Notes: generated by a model from the sequence alone, not told the origin. DNA of 64,000 bases from Clostridium bowmanii (GCF_018861315.1 NZ_JAHLDL010000007.1:62001-126000); one strand, 5' to 3'. Counted from the first letter of the stretch, positions 25,257 through 35,127 are shown. Made by a program: numbers and translations.

Positions 25257-28200
25257 ATGTTCTTAAAATCTATTGAAATAAGAGGCTTTAAATCCTTTGC
25301 GGATAAAACAGAATTAACATTTAAAAAGGGTATTACAGCGGTGGTTGGACCTAATGGTAGTGGCAAAAGCAATATATCTGATGCTGTTAGATGGGTGCTT
25401 GGAGAACAAAGTGTAAAAAATCTAAGAGGAGATAAGATGGAGGATGTTATATTCGCAGGTACGCAGTTTAGGAAACCAGTTAGCTTGGCACAGGTATCTT
25501 TAACCTTGGATAATAGTGACTGTGAACTAGATATTGATTATTCTAATGTGGCTATATCCAGAAGATTATATAGGTCAGGAGAAAGTGAATATTTGATAAA
25601 CAATACATCCTGTAGGTTAAAAGATGTTCAACAGCTTTTTATGGATACAGGTATAGGTAAAGAGGGATACTCTATTATAGGACAAGGTAAAATTGATGCT
25701 ATTTTAAGTGGGAAAACTGAAGAAAGAAGAAAATTGTTTGAAGAGGCTGCAGGAATTGTAAAGTTTAAGAGTAGAAAAGAAGAAGCAGAAAAAAGATTAG
25801 ATAGTACCCAGCTGAATCTCATTAGAATAGAAGATATTTTAAGCACTTATGAAGAACGATTGGAACCACTAATGAAAGAAAGTGAAAAGGCAAAGAAATT
25901 TTTAAAATATTTTGAAGAATTAAAGGGCAAAGAAGTTAGCCTCATTATTGATTCCATTAATAAAGTTGAAGAAAAAATTAAAACCACACATGAACAATGT
26001 AATAGATTAAATGTGGAAGTTGTAAATGTTACTGAGGAAAAAAAACAGTTGAAGAGTGATGTTGAATATTGGAACAGTGAATTTGAAAAATTTGAAAATA
26101 AAAATCAAGAAGAGAAACAATTATATTATAATAATAAGATAATTTACCAAAAGAGTGTTTCAGAAATAAATATTCTAAATGAAAGAATAGAAAATTTAGT
26201 TAAACTTATCGATAAAACATCAAATGAGAGTCATAACATTGAAGAAAAAATATTAGAATTTAAAAATAATCGTCATGGATTAGAGAATTCACTAAGCAAT
26301 ACAAAAAATACACAAACAGAAATAGAAGAAAAAATTAATGCTGAAGAAATAAAAATTGAAAAAATTCAAGAAAATATAGCAGTTGAAAGTGATGAAGCTA
26401 AAACTCTTAAGGGTGAAGAGCAGAAGAGCATCCAAGAATCTATTAAAATTACTAATAGATTATTAATTTTAAATAATAACATAGATGGTGCCAGTAAAAG
26501 AATAGACACCTTAAAAAATACTATTGAAAATTATTCTGATTTAATGAAAAACGACATAAACACAAAAATAGAATTTGAAAACAAAATGAGTGAGTTTAAA
26601 AATAAGATTTTTATTTGTGAAAGTGCCCTTAGAGAAAACAAACAGAAAATTAATAAACTTCAAAACTGTCTAATTAGCGATGAAACGACCATGAAAAATT
26701 GTAATTATAAAATTAATAAAACTGAAGCTAATTTAAATGTGCTTACTGCTCTGGAAAAAAAACATGAAGGCTATAATAGATCTGTAAAAAATTTAATGCA
26801 GCATATTAGTGAAGGTAAGGTAAGTAACATTAACGAGTGTTTTGTACTGGGAGAAATTATAAAAGTTGAAAAGACTTTAGAAGTAGCTATAGAAATTGCA
26901 TTAGGTGGTACTATATCACACATAATAACTAAAAACGAAGCTGTAGCTAAAACACTAATTGTCTATTTGAAGGCGAGTAGCTTAGGAAGGGCAACATTTT
27001 TGCCGCTAAATATTATTAAGGGGAAAAGACTTTCAATTGACAATGAAACTAAAAATCATCCTGGATTTGTTGGAATTGCTAATGATCTAATAGGTTATGA
27101 TGATAAGTTTAATGAAGTTATCTCGTTTATACTTGGTAGAACAATTATATGTAAAGATATGGATTCAGCTCTCCAAATTTCTAAAAGCAATAATTATAGA
27201 TATAAAATTGTTACACTATCAGGAGAGGTGATAAACCTTGGTGGATCATTAACTGGTGGAAGTGTATATTCAAAGACTTCAAGTATAATTGGAAGAAAAA
27301 GAGAAATAAAAGAACTGGGTATAGATTTACATACTTTAAAAAATGAATCTCTTATTCACTTAGAAAAAATAAAACAAAGTAAAGCAGAAATTATGTGTTT
27401 AGGCAGTGAAAACACAAAATTAATTGATGATGCTCATTTTCAAAACATTGAGAAAACGAAGATGGAAGCTAAAATAAGTGCAATAGAGGACGAAACAAAT
27501 AGACTGAAAAATAATGTCATTACTTTAAACAGTGAAAAATTATCAGAAGAGATAAAATTAGAATTAGACAATAAAGAAATAGAAGAAAAAAATACATCCG
27601 TGGCTAAATTAACACTAAATAAAGAGAAAATACTGGAAACTCTTACTAAAGTCCAGTTCAAATTAAAAGATAAATTACAAGAAATTGAGAATATAAAAGA
27701 ATTAATTATTGCAGCGAAAATAAAAAAAGCTCAGGTTGATGAAATAATAAATAATAAGGGCTTCGAAATTCAAAGGCTAAATGAAGAGATGATAGTGCAA
27801 GGCGAAAAAATCATCATATTTTCTAAGGAAATAGAAGAAGCTATGAATAACAAAAGAATAAGCTCAGGCGAAATCTTAGTTCAGAGTGAAAAATCAAATG
27901 AAATAAAGATAACATTAGGAAAAATGGAAAAGTGTTTTGAAGATAATGAAATTCAAAGAATCAAAATTAAAGAGAAGATAAAGATCAGTGTAGAAGGACT
28001 AGATAATGTTTCATTGATAGTGGCAAAAAGTGAAAAAGATTTGTATAAATGTGAATTAGCCTTTGCAAAAATAGGAATGGAAAAGGAAACTTACTACCAG
28101 AAATTGAATGAGGATTTTGAATTGACATATGCGGAAGCACTGCAATTTAAAAATGAAATAGAAGATATTGATGAACTTAAAAAACAAATATTAACTTTAA

Positions 28201-28811
28201 AAGGTGCTATATCAATGCTTGGTAAAGTTAATGTAGGCGCTATTGAAGAGTATAAAGAGGTCAAAGAAAAATTTGCTTTTATGGATGAACAAAAGGAAGA
28301 TTTAGTGTCAGCTAAAAATGAGTTAACAATTGTAATATCTGAAATGACTAAAAAAATGAAAGAAATATTTGCAGAAAACTTTGAAATATTAAGACAAAAT
28401 TTCCATGAAACTTTTATAGAATTATTTAAAGGTGGAAGTGCGGATTTGATACTTACTGAAGGCGATGAACTTACATCTAAAATTGATATCAATGTACAAC
28501 CACCAGGAAAAAAGCTCCAAAATATAAGCCTTATGTCTGGTGGAGAAAAAGTACTATCTGCAATCGCATTATTATTTGCTATTTTAAAGATGAAACCAAC
28601 ACCGTTTTGCATTTTAGATGAAATTGAGGCGGCCCTGGACGATGCAAATGTGTTTCGATATGCAGAATTTTTAAAAAAATTCTCTGATAATGTTCAGTTT
28701 ATTGTAATAACTCATAGAAAAGGAACTATGGAAGCTAGTGATGTCCTATATGGCGTTACCATGGAGGAAAAAGGAGTATCGAAAATAGTGTCAGTAGATT
28801 TTAATAAGTAA
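25257..28811 (+). CDS. smc: Chromosome segregation protein SMC
   Basis: Condensin ATPase that organises and segregates the chromosome. 1184 residues, full length. N-terminal Walker A GPNGSGKSN (about 31-39), the QG-loop region DTGIGKEGYSIIGQG, long coiled coils, the hinge domain (about 505-665, with GGSLTGGSVYS), returning coiled coil, then signature motif LMSGGEKVLSAIALL (about 1092) and Walker B FCILDEIEAALDDANV. GGAGAG precedes the ATG. ftsY follows after 17 bases. Confidence 0.97.
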   Translation: MFLKSIEIRGFKSFADKTELTFKKGITAVVGPNGSGKSNISDAVRWVLGEQSVKNLRGDKMEDVIFAGTQFRKPVSLAQVSLTLDNSDCELDIDYSNVAISRRLYRSGESEYLINNTSCRLKDVQQLFMDTGIGKEGYSIIGQGKIDAILSGKTEERRKLFEEAAGIVKFKSRKEEAEKRLDSTQLNLIRIEDILSTYEERLEPLMKESEKAKKFLKYFEELKGKEVSLIIDSINKVEEKIKTTHEQCNRLNVEVVNVTEEKKQLKSDVEYWNSEFEKFENKNQEEKQLYYNNKIIYQKSVSEINILNERIENLVKLIDKTSNESHNIEEKILEFKNNRHGLENSLSNTKNTQTEIEEKINAEEIKIEKIQENIAVESDEAKTLKGEEQKSIQESIKITNRLLILNNNIDGASKRIDTLKNTIENYSDLMKNDINTKIEFENKMSEFKNKIFICESALRENKQKINKLQNCLISDETTMKNCNYKINKTEANLNVLTALEKKHEGYNRSVKNLMQHISEGKVSNINECFVLGEIIKVEKTLEVAIEIALGGTISHIITKNEAVAKTLIVYLKASSLGRATFLPLNIIKGKRLSIDNETKNHPGFVGIANDLIGYDDKFNEVISFILGRTIICKDMDSALQISKSNNYRYKIVTLSGEVINLGGSLTGGSVYSKTSSIIGRKREIKELGIDLHTLKNESLIHLEKIKQSKAEIMCLGSENTKLIDDAHFQNIEKTKMEAKISAIEDETNRLKNNVITLNSEKLSEEIKLELDNKEIEEKNTSVAKLTLNKEKILETLTKVQFKLKDKLQEIENIKELIIAAKIKKAQVDEIINNKGFEIQRLNEEMIVQGEKIIIFSKEIEEAMNNKRISSGEILVQSEKSNEIKITLGKMEKCFEDNEIQRIKIKEKIKISVEGLDNVSLIVAKSEKDLYKCELAFAKIGMEKETYYQKLNEDFELTYAEALQFKNEIEDIDELKKQILTLKGAISMLGKVNVGAIEEYKEVKEKFAFMDEQKEDLVSAKNELTIVISEMTKKMKEIFAENFEILRQNFHETFIELFKGGSADLILTEGDELTSKIDINVQPPGKKLQNISLMSGGEKVLSAIALLFAILKMKPTPFCILDEIEAALDDANVFRYAEFLKKFSDNVQFIVITHRKGTMEASDVLYGVTMEEKGVSKIVSVDFNK

Positions 28812-28828
28812 AAAAAGGAGAATTATAA

Positions 28829-29740
28829 ATGTTTGGAGGATTTTTTGATAAATTAAAAGGTGGATTAGAAAAAACTAGAAATAGCATAACAGAAAAAGTT
28901 AGTGAAGTATTAAATTTAGCTATTTCGATTGATGATGAACTATATGAGGAGTTAGAAGAAATATTAATTACAGCAGATATAGGCGTGGAGACCTCTATTG
29001 ATGTCATTGGAAAACTCAAGTTAAAGGTAAGACAAAATAAGGTGAAAGACCCAACAGAGATTAGACCTTGTTTAAAAGAAGTTTTGATTGATATATTAGG
29101 TTCCCAGGAAAATTCAATAGAGCCTGATAATTTACCAAAGGTGATTTTAATAATTGGAGTTAATGGAGTTGGTAAAACTACTTCTATTGGTAAAATTGCA
29201 GCAACACTAAAATCAGAAAAATATAAAGTGCTAATTGCTGCAGCGGATACGTTTAGAGCAGGAGCAATTGAACAGCTTCAGGTATGGAGCACTAGGGCAG
29301 GTGTGGACCTTATAAAACATCAAGAGGGATCTGATCCTGCTGCAGTAGTTTTTGATGCTGTTCAAGCAGCAAAAGCAAGGAAAGCTGATGTTTTAATTTG
29401 TGATACGGCAGGTAGACTTCATAATAAAAAAAATCTTATGGACGAACTTGCAAAAATAAATAGGGTGATTAATCGGGAGTATAGTGAGGCTCATTTGGAG
29501 ACCTTACTAGTACTTGATGCTACAACTGGTCAGAACGGTGTAGAGCAAGCTAAGCAATTTATGGCGATATGCCCTATAGATGGGATAATACTAACTAAAT
29601 TAGACGGCACTGCTAAAGGTGGCGTTGTAATATCAATAAAAAAACAGCTAAATATACCAGTTAAATATATAGGTATTGGAGAAGGTATAGATGATTTACA
29701 AGAGTTTAATGCAAGAGATTTCGTAGAGGCATTATTTTAA
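28829..29740 (+). CDS. ftsY: Signal recognition particle receptor FtsY
   Basis: GTPase receptor that docks SRP-ribosome complexes at the membrane. 303 residues, the short Gram-positive form without the large acidic A domain. N domain with ELEEILITADIG, G1 GVNGVGKTTS (about 110-119), DTFRAGAIEQL, DTAGRLHNKKNLM and TKLDGTAKGG. AAAGGAG precedes the ATG. Located directly after smc, the standard order. Confidence 0.97.
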   Translation: MFGGFFDKLKGGLEKTRNSITEKVSEVLNLAISIDDELYEELEEILITADIGVETSIDVIGKLKLKVRQNKVKDPTEIRPCLKEVLIDILGSQENSIEPDNLPKVILIIGVNGVGKTTSIGKIAATLKSEKYKVLIAAADTFRAGAIEQLQVWSTRAGVDLIKHQEGSDPAAVVFDAVQAAKARKADVLICDTAGRLHNKKNLMDELAKINRVINREYSEAHLETLLVLDATTGQNGVEQAKQFMAICPIDGIILTKLDGTAKGGVVISIKKQLNIPVKYIGIGEGIDDLQEFNARDFVEALF

Positions 29741-29797
29741 AATATTTGTTTTGGATACTGGGTTATATAAAAATATTAGCCTGTTAAGCAAAATTAC

Positions 29798-29826
29798 TTG
29801 ACACTGTATTCAAAGTCTGATATTAT
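29798..29826 (+). promoter_or_regulatory. Promoter of ylxM-ffh-rpsP-khpA
   Basis: Consensus TTGACA (29798-29803) and TATTAT (29821-29826) with 17-base spacing. It lies about 25 bases before the ylxM ATG. Confidence 0.85.
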
Positions 29827-29850
29827 ATGACTTGTGAGCAGGGTGATGAA

Positions 29851-30198
29851 ATGGAAAAAAGATTTGAAATTTCCCTATTATTTGATTTTTATGGTGAATT
29901 GCTTACTGAAAAGCAAAAAAACATTATGGATTTGTATTTTAATAATGATTTGTCTTTATCAGAAATAGCAGAAATAAATAATACTAGTAGGCAAGCTACT
30001 TATGATACCATTAAAACATGCGAAAAAATGCTTTTAGTATATGAGGAAAAATTAAAATTATCAGAAAAAGACCTTAAACTAAAAAAAACAATAAAGAAAA
30101 TAACATTGGAATTAGATAACTTACAAATAAACGTAAAAGATGAAAAAATGAATCAACTTATATATGATATAAAAAACCAAATTATCGAAAAAATTTAG
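29851..30198 (+). CDS. ylxM: YlxM family helix-turn-helix protein
   Basis: A 115-residue putative DNA- or SRP-associated helix-turn-helix protein always encoded before ffh. It starts MEKRFEISLLFDFYGELLT and contains a sigma-70 region 4-like helix-turn-helix (LSLSEIAEINNTSRQATYDTI split as LSLSEIAEINNTSR and QATYDTI, about residues 36-56). The C-terminal part is a Lys/Glu-rich helix. An in-frame ATG at 29827 overlaps the promoter; the ATG at 29851 follows AGGGTG. Its role may be to regulate the SRP pathway; this is not settled. Confidence 0.92.
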   Translation: MEKRFEISLLFDFYGELLTEKQKNIMDLYFNNDLSLSEIAEINNTSRQATYDTIKTCEKMLLVYEEKLKLSEKDLKLKKTIKKITLELDNLQINVKDEKMNQLIYDIKNQIIEKI

Positions 30199-30208
30199 GA
30201 GGTTTATT

Positions 30209-31558
30209 ATGGCTTTTGAAGGGTTATCTTCTAAGTTACAGGATACCATTAAAAAATTAAAAGGTAAGGGTAAGCTTTCTGAAAAAGATATTAAAGAGGC
30301 TATGAGAGAAGTAAAACTAGCGCTACTGGAAGCTGATGTTAATTATAAAGTAGTTAAGGATTTTGTAAAAAATGTTAGTGAAAAATGTTTAGGTAATGGA
30401 GTATTAGAAAGCTTAACTCCTGGTCAACAGGTTATCAAAATTGTTAATGACGAGTTAACTAATTTAATGGGTAATTCAGAAAGTAAATTAGAGTTTTCAA
30501 TAAAAGGATTAACGGTTATAATGCTGGTGGGTCTTCAAGGTGCTGGTAAAACTACAATGGGTGGAAAGCTTGCACTAGCACTTAAAAAGAAAAATAAAAA
30601 ACCACTTTTAGTTGCCTGTGATGTATATAGGCCCGCTGCAATTAAACAATTGCAGGTAGTAGGAAAACAAATTGATATTCCGGTATTTACTATGGGAGAC
30701 AAAGTGAGTCCTGTAGATATAGCAAAAGCATCTATAGCCTTTGCTAAGGAAAATGGTAACAATGTAGTAATAATAGATACAGCAGGAAGGCTTCATATAG
30801 ATGAAACATTAATGGAAGAACTTCAAAATATAAAATCCAGTGTAGACCCAAGTGAAATAATGTTAGTTGTAGATTCAATGACAGGCCAAGATGCAGTTAA
30901 TGTAGCCGATAGTTTTAATTCACAGCTAGATATAACTGGGGTAATCTTGACTAAATTAGATGGAGATACAAGAGGCGGTGCTGCGCTATCTATTAAAGCT
31001 ATAACTGGCAAACCTATAAAATTTGTTGGCGTTGGCGAAAAAATGAATGATCTAGAAGTTTTCTACCCAGAAAGAATGGCATCAAGAATACTTGGTATGG
31101 GTGATGTACTTTCATTGATTGAAAAAGCACAACAGTCCATAGATGAAAAGGAAGCAAAAGAACTTGGTAACAGAATGCTTTCTCAAGAATTTAACCTAGA
31201 AGACTATTTAGCAATGATTCAACAAATGAAAAAATTGGGACCCTTGGATAAATTAATTGAAATGATGCCAGGTGCTAATAAAAAAGAATTGCAGGGTGTA
31301 GACTTGTCTAAAAGTGAAAAAGATATGGGTAAAGTTGAAGCGATTATAAAATCAATGACAGCATCAGAAAGAAAACATCCTAGTATAATTGCTAACAATT
31401 CATCAAGAAAAAAAAGAATTGCTAATGGGTCAGGTACTTTGGTACAGCAAGTTAATAAATTGCTAAAAGATTTTGAGATGGCGAAGAAATTCATGAAGCA
31501 AGCAAAAGGTTTCCAAAAACCTGGTAAAAAAGGTATGTTTGGTAAAATGCCTTTTTAA
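30209..31558 (+). CDS. ffh: Signal recognition particle protein Ffh
   Basis: SRP GTPase that binds signal peptides on translating ribosomes with the scRNA. 449 residues. N domain, G1 GLQGAGKTTMGGK (about 107-119), DVYRPAAIKQL, DTAGRLHIDETLMEEL, TKLDGDTRGGAAL, then the methionine-rich M domain (MMPGANKKELQG, and a C-terminal MAKKFMKQAKGFQ). AGGAGG precedes the ATG. Partner FtsY is just upstream. Confidence 0.97.
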   Translation: MAFEGLSSKLQDTIKKLKGKGKLSEKDIKEAMREVKLALLEADVNYKVVKDFVKNVSEKCLGNGVLESLTPGQQVIKIVNDELTNLMGNSESKLEFSIKGLTVIMLVGLQGAGKTTMGGKLALALKKKNKKPLLVACDVYRPAAIKQLQVVGKQIDIPVFTMGDKVSPVDIAKASIAFAKENGNNVVIIDTAGRLHIDETLMEELQNIKSSVDPSEIMLVVDSMTGQDAVNVADSFNSQLDITGVILTKLDGDTRGGAALSIKAITGKPIKFVGVGEKMNDLEVFYPERMASRILGMGDVLSLIEKAQQSIDEKEAKELGNRMLSQEFNLEDYLAMIQQMKKLGPLDKLIEMMPGANKKELQGVDLSKSEKDMGKVEAIIKSMTASERKHPSIIANNSSRKKRIANGSGTLVQQVNKLLKDFEMAKKFMKQAKGFQKPGKKGMFGKMPF

Positions 31559-31600
31559 TAAAAAATTGAAAATTAATTAAATTTAAGGAGGTGATATTAC

Positions 31601-31843
31601 ATGGCAGTTAAAATAAGATTAAAAAGAATGGGTGCTAAACATGCTCCATTTTATAGAGTAGTAGTTGCAGATTCAAGAGCTCCTAGAGACGGAAAATTTA
31701 TTGAAGAAATAGGATACTACAACCCAACAACAGAGCCAACAACTATTAAAATTGATGTTGAAAAAGCAGCTAGTTGGATAAAGAATGGTGCACAACCTTC
31801 TGATACAGTTAAAAGATTACTTAATAAAATAGCAGTCAACTAG
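31601..31843 (+). CDS. rpsP: 30S ribosomal protein S16
   Basis: Small-subunit protein, 80 residues. [19 protein letters not shown] and [22 protein letters not shown] (the latter in two parts: [22 protein letters not shown]) are diagnostic. AAGGAGGTG precedes the ATG. Part of the ffh-rpsP-khpA run. Confidence 0.98.
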   Translation: MAVKIRLKRMGAKHAPFYRVVVADSRAPRDGKFIEEIGYYNPTTEPTTIKIDVEKAASWIKNGAQPSDTVKRLLNKIAVN

Positions 31844-31877
31844 AAAAGTTTGTAAGTAATGAATGGAGGAGTTTTCC

Positions 31878-32105
31878 ATGAAACAGTTACTTGAAGTATT
31901 GGCAAAGTCTTTAGTTGATAAACCGGAAATGGTAGTAGTGAATGAAGTAGCCCATGAGCATACTGTAGTTCTTGAATTATCAGTTGCCCATGAGGATATG
32001 GGAAAAGTTATAGGCAAACAAGGTAGAATAGCTAAAGCTATTAGAACTGTTGTAAAAGCAGCTGCTGTTAAAGAAAACAAAAAAGTAGTTGTTGAAATAA
32101 AGTAA
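31878..32105 (+). CDS. khpA: KH-domain RNA-binding protein KhpA
   Basis: A 75-residue single-KH-domain protein (YlqC). Shows GKVIGKQGRIAKAIRTVVKAA, quoted here as GKVIGKQGRIAKAIR, the KH GxxG loop. In other Firmicutes KhpA pairs with KhpB/Jag in RNA-dependent control of cell elongation. An ATG at 31863 overlaps the GGAGGA ribosome site, so the ATG at 31878 (MKQLLEVLAKS) is the start. Conserved position between rpsP and rimM. Confidence 0.94.
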   Translation: MKQLLEVLAKSLVDKPEMVVVNEVAHEHTVVLELSVAHEDMGKVIGKQGRIAKAIRTVVKAAAVKENKKVVVEIK

Positions 32106-32136
32106 GAGTTAGGTTCAGCCTAGCTCTTATTTTAAT
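32103..32136 (+). terminator. Terminator after khpA
   Basis: An 11-bp stem (32103-32113 and 32119-32129) with one G-U pair and loop TTCAG, followed by TTTTAATT. It overlaps the khpA stop codon. Confidence 0.8.
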
Positions 32137-32220
32137 TAAATATTGGGAATTATTTATAAGGCATATTCAAATAAATAATAATAGCTGTTCATATAAGCAA
32201 TTTTGAAAGGAGGATTTTAA

Positions 32221-32712
32221 ATGAAAGATTTTATGAGTGTAGGTCAGATTGGCAAGACGCATGGTTTGAAGGGTGAAGTAAAAGTTTTTTCATTAACAGA
32301 CACGCTTGAGAGATTTAAGGAATTAAAAAGTGTGTATATTGACGGGGAAATTAGAAAAGTCGAAGGGTGTAAGCTTCAATCAGATAGAGCAATACTTAAG
32401 ATTGAAGGTATAGATACCATAGAACAAGCAGAATTATATAGAAATAAGTACCTTATGGTTAGTCGTGAAGATGCAATTAAATTGCCAGAGGGTAGTTATT
32501 ATGTAGCTGATTTGATAGATTGCAGTGTTTTCGAAGAAGGCGGAGAAGAACTAGGAAAGGTATTTGATGTTCTTAGTACTCCAGGTAACGACGTGTACTG
32601 GGTTAAAGGGAAAAAAGAAGTGCTTATTCCAGTACTTAAGGATATTGTTATTAGTATAGATATTGATAAGCGCGAGATAATAATTAAGCCAGTGAATGAA
32701 TGGTTAGAATGA
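32221..32712 (+). CDS. rimM: Ribosome maturation factor RimM
   Basis: 30S assembly factor binding S19 and the 16S head. 163 residues. The N-terminal [17 protein letters not shown] is diagnostic, and the C-terminal PRC-barrel domain contains [25 protein letters not shown] precedes the ATG. The end overlaps trmD start (ATGA), indicating translational coupling. Confidence 0.96.
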   Translation: MKDFMSVGQIGKTHGLKGEVKVFSLTDTLERFKELKSVYIDGEIRKVEGCKLQSDRAILKIEGIDTIEQAELYRNKYLMVSREDAIKLPEGSYYVADLIDCSVFEEGGEELGKVFDVLSTPGNDVYWVKGKKEVLIPVLKDIVISIDIDKREIIIKPVNEWLE

Positions 32713-33425
32713 AAATAGATATTTTAACTCTATTTCCTGAAATGTTTGAAATCTTCAATTATAGTATAATTGGAAGAGCCATAGAGAAAGACATATTGGG
32801 TATTTCACCTCGCAATATTCGGGATTATTCACTAAATAAGCATAAAAAAGTAGATGATTATCCTTATGGTGGCGGTGCTGGAATGGTAATGCTAGCTCAA
32901 CCATTAGTGGACAGTATTAAGGATATTAAATTACATAATAACGGAAAGGTAATATTCTTGGGGCCGAGAGGGAAGACCTTTACTCAAGAAATGGCAAAGC
33001 AGCTATGCCAGGAAAGTGAATTAATATTTATATGTGGTCATTATGAAGGTATTGACGAGAGAGCTTATGATTATATAGATATGGAGATTTCGCTGGGCGA
33101 TTATGTTTTGACTGGTGGAGAAATGGCATGTATTCCTATTGTGGATAGCATTTGTAGGTTAGTCCCAGGAGTTTTATCTAGTAGTGAGAGCTACACAGAA
33201 GAATCTTTTTATGATGGAGTATTAGAATATCCTCAATATACAAGGCCAGAATGTTTTGAGGGTAACATGGTTCCTGAGGTATTGACATCAGGACATCATG
33301 AAAATGTAAGAAAGTGGAGACGGCTACAGTCACTTTTAATAACTAAAGAAAAAAGGCCAGATATGTTCGGAAAACTTAAACTCAACAAGGAAGATAAAAA
33401 ACTATTAGGAAAAGATAATAAATAG
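32709..33425 (+). CDS. trmD: tRNA (guanine37-N1)-methyltransferase TrmD
   Basis: SAM-dependent trefoil-knot methyltransferase for m1G37. 238 residues. [16 protein letters not shown] start, [32 protein letters not shown] and YVLTGGEMA knot motif are all present. The ATG at 32700 is in frame but lies inside rimM; the ATG at 32709 overlaps the rimM stop and gives the family N-terminus. Confidence 0.96.
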   Translation: MKIDILTLFPEMFEIFNYSIIGRAIEKDILGISPRNIRDYSLNKHKKVDDYPYGGGAGMVMLAQPLVDSIKDIKLHNNGKVIFLGPRGKTFTQEMAKQLCQESELIFICGHYEGIDERAYDYIDMEISLGDYVLTGGEMACIPIVDSICRLVPGVLSSSESYTEESFYDGVLEYPQYTRPECFEGNMVPEVLTSGHHENVRKWRRLQSLLITKEKRPDMFGKLKLNKEDKKLLGKDNK

Positions 33426-33511
33426 GCTAGCATATTGTATTATTTATTTGAATGTGTCTTAAGTAAAAGTGTCAAAAAACAGGATAGTGCCCTGAAAGTT
33501 ATATAAAGTTA

Positions 33512-33547
33512 AAAAATATCTTGCATATAAGCATAAAAGATATTTTT
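33512..33547 (+). terminator. Terminator after trmD
   Basis: An 11-bp AT-rich stem AAAAATATCTT / AAGATATTTTT (33512-33522, 33537-33547) with a 14-base loop. It lies about 90 bases after trmD and just before the rplS promoter. Confidence 0.65.
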
Positions 33548-33550
33548 ATG

Positions 33551-33579
33551 TTGATATATATATATATTTATGATAGAAT
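33551..33579 (+). promoter_or_regulatory. Promoter of rplS
   Basis: TTGATA (33551-33556) and TAGAAT (33574-33579) spaced 17 bases. Transcription would begin near 33586, giving a leader of about 75 bases. Confidence 0.8.
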
Positions 33580-33585
33580 GTAGCT

Positions 33586-33655
33586 TGTGCTAGTACGGGC
33601 GGTCCTCTGTCATATTACAATGAGTATGAACGTCACAATAAAATTTTAGGAGGGA
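33586..33655 (+). ncRNA. Candidate L19 leader (ribosomal protein leader)
   Basis: The transcribed leader holds a GC-richer core GTGCTAGTACGGGCGGTCC (33588-33606) and a small hairpin TCATA / TATGA (about 33610-33629), ending in TTTTAGGAGGG. An L19 leader RNA family is known upstream of rplS in Firmicutes; position and size fit, but I could not compare to a covariance model. Confidence 0.5.
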
Positions 33656-33661
33656 ATGCAC

Positions 33662-34009
33662 ATGTTAGAAATTATAAGAACAATAGAATCAGAGCAAATT
33701 AGAAAGGACTTACCGGATTTTCACGTAGGTGATACTGTTAAAGTTCACATTAAAGTTAGTGAAGGCAACAAGGAAAGAGTCCAAATATTTGAAGGAACCG
33801 TTCTTAAAAGACAAAACGGCGGTTTAAGAGAAACTTTCACAGTAAGAAGAGTAGCATCTGGTGTTGGTGTTGAAAAGACATTCCCAGTAAACGCTCCAGT
33901 TATTGAGAAAATTGAAATTGTAAGATTAGGTAAAGTTAGAAGAGCTAAACTATTTTACTTAAGAGATAGAGTTGGTAAGGCTGCAAAGGTTAAAGAAAAA
34001 ATGAGATAA
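33662..34009 (+). CDS. rplS: 50S ribosomal protein L19
   Basis: Large-subunit protein at the 30S interface, 115 residues. [20 protein letters not shown] and [12 protein letters not shown] are diagnostic, with [17 protein letters not shown] at the end. The ATG at 33656 is adjacent to AGGAGGG; the ATG at 33662 has 7-base spacing and is used. Confidence 0.97.
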   Translation: MLEIIRTIESEQIRKDLPDFHVGDTVKVHIKVSEGNKERVQIFEGTVLKRQNGGLRETFTVRRVASGVGVEKTFPVNAPVIEKIEIVRLGKVRRAKLFYLRDRVGKAAKVKEKMR

Positions 34010-34048
34010 AAATATAAAATGGGGGCTGAGAAGTCCCTTTTTATATTT
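34010..34048 (+). terminator. Terminator after rplS
   Basis: Arms around AAATATAAAA-TGGG (34010-34023) and CCCTTTTTATATTT (34035-34048), with a short loop. It begins right after the rplS stop. Confidence 0.7.
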
Positions 34049-34119
34049 AAGCTAATTTTAGAAGGAAAAGCTTTTATAAGGCTTTATCCATTCGATAAAA
34101 TGGGAAGGATTAGATAAGT

Positions 34120-34968
34120 ATGAGCATGACCATAAATTGGTTTCCAGGTCATATGGCGAAAACTAGAAGACAAATTCAAGAGAGTTTGAAACTTGTTGAC
34201 GCTGTAATAGAAATTAGAGATGCAAGAATTGTTAAATCAAGTGCAAATCCACAAATTGATGAGATTTGCAAAGATAAGCCTAGAGTCATTTTATTAAACA
34301 AAAGTGATTTAGCAGAAGATAAAGTAACTAAAGAATGGATTAAAAAGCTTACAACAGATACTGTAAAACCGTTGGCTGTAAATAGTATTACAGGTGAAGG
34401 TCTAAAAAGTATAAAGCCTATTCTTGAGGAGTTATTGAAAGAAAAGCACGACAGACAAAGGAAAAAAGGATTAGTTAATATTGTTACGAGAGTTATGGTA
34501 GTTGGAATACCTAATGTAGGTAAATCATCGTTTATTAATAAATTAGCTAAAAACAATATTGCTAAAACAGGTGATAGACCAGGGGTTACTAAAAGTAAGC
34601 AATGGATTAAAACTAGCTTAGGCATAGAGCTAATGGATACACCAGGGGTATTATGGCCTAGATTTGAAGATGAGGCAGTTGGACTTAATCTGGCATTTAC
34701 AGGAGCTATAAAAGATGAAGTTATGGATATCGAGGAATTAGCCCTTAGATTGGTAGAAAGACTTCAAACTAATAACGCACAAAGATTAATGGAAAGATAT
34801 AAACTTACAGAAATAATGGAGAATCCCATAGACAATATGGACAATATAGGAAAGAAAAGAGGGGCCGTAATTTCTGGAGGTAACATAGACTATAATAGAG
34901 TAGCGGTAATGCTTCTAGATGAGTTTAGAGGTGGAAAATTAGGGGCTATATCTCTTGAAAGAGTATAA
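34120..34968 (+). CDS. rbgA: Ribosome biogenesis GTPase RbgA (YlqF)
   Basis: Circularly permuted GTPase needed for late 50S assembly (L16, L27 incorporation). 282 residues, same as B. subtilis. INWFPGHMAKTRRQI near the N-terminus, DARI, NKSDL (G4), GIPNVGKSSFINKLA (G1, about 128-142) and DTPGVLWPR (G3). GGGAAGGAT precedes. An internal ATG at 34126 would also fit. Between rplS and this gene there is no signal peptidase gene, which is present at that spot in many Firmicutes. Confidence 0.95.
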   Translation: MSMTINWFPGHMAKTRRQIQESLKLVDAVIEIRDARIVKSSANPQIDEICKDKPRVILLNKSDLAEDKVTKEWIKKLTTDTVKPLAVNSITGEGLKSIKPILEELLKEKHDRQRKKGLVNIVTRVMVVGIPNVGKSSFINKLAKNNIAKTGDRPGVTKSKQWIKTSLGIELMDTPGVLWPRFEDEAVGLNLAFTGAIKDEVMDIEELALRLVERLQTNNAQRLMERYKLTEIMENPIDNMDNIGKKRGAVISGGNIDYNRVAVMLLDEFRGGKLGAISLERV

Positions 34969-34984
34969 TTCTAAATAATTATTT

Positions 34985-35080
34985 AAAGGCAGTCCTAACT
35001 AATTTAAAATAAATTAAATACACAACTATATGTTTAAAAATAGGTAACAAAAAATGATTAGTTAGTGGATTGTCTTTTTT
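34985..35080 (+). terminator. Long-stem terminator-like element between rbgA and rnhB
   Basis: Left arm 34985-35003 pairs with right arm 35057-35077 through about 18 pairs (two G-U, a two-base bulge), enclosing a 53-base AT-rich loop; it ends in a run of T to 35080. It works as an intrinsic terminator in form, but the large loop is unusual. Confidence 0.6.
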
Positions 35081-35127
35081 ACATGATTAATAAGGACAAG
35101 TTGCCATTGAAATAAGGAGAAAATACC

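Noticed and set aside
28094-28612. 172-codon minus-strand open frame within smc
   Set aside because: Antisense shadow of the conserved SMC head domain; composition reflects the opposite strand.
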